Below the pieces are notes generated by a model. It saw nothing but the letters and a program-made list of their open reading frames with translations. It searched no databases and had not been told where the DNA came from. The position numbers and the translations under genes are program-made. DNA of 28,376 nt from Bdellovibrionales bacterium (GTDB lineage: Bacteria > Bdellovibrionota > UBA1018 > CAIMNF01). Within the stretch, counting starts at the first letter, position 1; every line of letters starts with the position of its first letter. Below are positions 27,154 to 28,376 of this stretch, one piece after another. The stretch covers positions 1 to 28,376 of the forward strand of contig CANGWP010000008.1 of assembly GCA_947457605.1 (NCBI GenBank), read 5' to 3'.

Positions 27154-27714
27154 TCAGGGAACGTAGCGCCAGTCAGAGCCTTGTTCTGTCTCCGGATGCT
27201 CCTTCAAGAACTTTTCGCGCGCCAAACGAAGGAATTCCCTTTGATAACTCTTCACCACATCATGCGCAAGTTCGCTTCGGGCCTCTTCGCAACCCGAATA
27301 AAAAGCGAAATATTTGCCCTGAAGACTTGAATAACCGGAGGGATAGTATCGAAGCACATCCGCAGGCACCCACTGAAGGGAAAGAACCCCTGCCCTGGTG
27401 GACTTCTCCACATAAAGCCGCGGTCCAAAACCCGGATCACCCACATTCATGTACCTGTCGGAGGCATGGGGTGCGGTGGCGGTGCAAGAAGTTGAACTCA
27501 CCACTTCCCAACACGCTTTTCCCGCCCGGTCGCGGGTTGCGGAGTCTGTTCCAAACCAAGTGGTTTCCTCGAACTTCAGGGCCTCTTCTTTTACTTTGAT
27601 TCCCCGGATTACCTGGGTGCCCGCTGTTCTTTTGATCGCCTCGCAAACAATCTCTGCGGAGGAAAGGCCCGAAAATCCAAAAACACCAAGAACAACAATG
27701 AGAATCGATTTCAT
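27154..27714 (-). CDS. Small exported protein of unknown function
   Basis: The ATG at 27714 has GGAG six bases upstream and opens a Sec signal peptide (MKSILIVVLGVFGFSGLSSA, cleavage likely after SSA). An in-frame ATG four codons earlier lacks this spacing. The mature protein of about 165 residues has four cysteines (IVCEAI, KACWEV, TSCTA, SGCEEA), many Tyr and Trp residues and a charged C-terminal helix (SYQREFLRLAREKFLKEHPETE). It is probably periplasmic. I recognise no family. AT-rich sequence upstream (27755-27795) may hold its promoter, but no clear -35/-10 pair can be chosen. Confidence 0.75.
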   Translation of the reverse strand: MKSILIVVLGVFGFSGLSSAEIVCEAIKRTAGTQVIRGIKVKEEALKFEETTWFGTDSATRDRAGKACWEVVSSTSCTATAPHASDRYMNVGDPGFGPRLYVEKSTRAGVLSLQWVPADVLRYYPSGYSSLQGKYFAFYSGCEEARSELAHDVVKSYQREFLRLAREKFLKEHPETEQGSDWRYVP

Positions 27715-27798
27715 AGAATACTCCAAAAGGCCGAGAGTACCTCTGAAAACCCGACTAAGTCAATCTTTTTTATATTTTGTCAGTATAAAAATTAATCC

Positions 27799-28376
27799 TC
27801 ACCCGATATTCCCGTACTTCTCGTGCACATACTTCATGAAATGACTTACATTGAGCCCTTCACCCGTTACCTGGGTCAAAAGCTCTTCTGACGGATGTCG
27901 CTTTCCATGAACGTGAACTTTCTCACGCAGCCACTTTAGAATCGAGGCAAACTCTCCACGCTCCACCCGGCCTTCAAAATCCGGAAGATCTTTTCTCATC
28001 GCCGCGTGCAATTGGGCCGCATAGAAACTTCCAAAAGAATAGGTCGGAAAATATCCGAAGGACCCATAGGACCAGTGCACGTCTTGCAAACATCCTTCCC
28101 CATCATGGGAAGGCCGGATTCCGAGATACTCCTGGTAACGCTCATTCCAAAATGCAGGAACATCCTTCACCTCAATTTCCCGCGCAATGAGCGCCTTCTC
28201 AATGAGGTACCGGATGTAAATGTGCGCATGATACGTGAGCTCATCCGCCTCCACCCGGATGAAGGATGGCTCCACTGCATTCACTCCCCGATAAAAATCA
28301 TGGAGTGAAACCGAGCTTAGGTTTTCAGGGAAAAGTTTTTGAAGGGCCGGGTACTGCCCTTTCCAAAAGGAAAGCG
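27799..28376 (-). CDS. M32-family metallocarboxypeptidase, C-terminal part (cut by window edge)
   Basis: The frame runs from TGA 27799-27801 to the window edge without a stop, so the N-terminus lies beyond 28376. The visible 192 residues match the end of thermostable carboxypeptidase 1 (M32): LSFWKGQYPALQKLFPENL, FYRGVNAVEPSFIRVEADELTYHAHI, GCLQDVHWSYGSFGYFPTYSFGS and FMKYVHEKYGNIG. M32 enzymes remove C-terminal residues from peptides using a zinc bound by HEXXH, which lies upstream and is not seen here. Only part of the gene can be assessed; what is visible shows no damage. Confidence 0.88.
   Translation of the reverse strand, partial: LSFWKGQYPALQKLFPENLSSVSLHDFYRGVNAVEPSFIRVEADELTYHAHIYIRYLIEKALIAREIEVKDVPAFWNERYQEYLGIRPSHDGEGCLQDVHWSYGSFGYFPTYSFGSFYAAQLHAAMRKDLPDFEGRVERGEFASILKWLREKVHVHGKRHPSEELLTQVTGEGLNVSHFMKYVHEKYGNIG

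Overview
The window reads as the chromosome of a Gram-negative bacterium with a compact genome. Genes are packed tightly, many pairs overlap by 4 bases (ATGA or TTGA), and several convergent genes stop within a few bases of each other. A type IV prepilin, LspA-like peptidase, an O-antigen ligase-type membrane protein, a periplasmic thiol-redox pair, GlmU and an NtrY/NtrX two-component system all point to a diderm. The gene content and a lipoprotein-like N-terminus ending in FQNC suggest the Bdellovibrionota or a neighbouring deltaproteobacterial-type lineage. That placement is inference from general resemblance, not a database result.

Layout. Bases 1-492 hold the 3' end of an unrecognised gene. 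A leftward block (5733 to 496) carries a prepilin, a decayed prepilin, an ABC-F ATPase, a saccharopine dehydrogenase-like enzyme and galE. A rightward accessory block (about 5940 to 9087) carries a second decayed copy of the prepilin C-terminal domain, a small secreted protein, an LspA-type signal peptidase fused to a HAMP-like module, a beta-propeller lipoprotein-like protein and an orphan coding tail. A leftward block (14259 to 9141) carries glmU, a PcrA/UvrD helicase and an O-antigen ligase/TPR gene broken by an in-frame TAG and a frameshift. A DksA/TraR-type regulator (14547-14909) follows a good promoter candidate and a leader of about 190 bases.

An orphan oligopeptide-type binding protein (leftward) is divergent from a rightward cluster: CcdA/DsbD-like membrane protein, VKOR-DsbA fusion, TatD nuclease, and a zinc-ribbon gene with an in-frame TAA. 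A second leftward operon (proS, pyrF, rlmB-like, a propeller-like protein) is divergent from ntrY-ntrX. The right end holds a small secreted protein and the 3' part of an M32 carboxypeptidase gene.

The core genes are ordinary. The most unusual parts are the LspA-HAMP fusion with its lipoprotein-like neighbour, the two opposite-strand relics of one prepilin family around an intact prepilin, and two otherwise coherent genes each interrupted by an in-frame stop. I see no tRNA, rRNA, CRISPR array, insertion sequence or attachment site.
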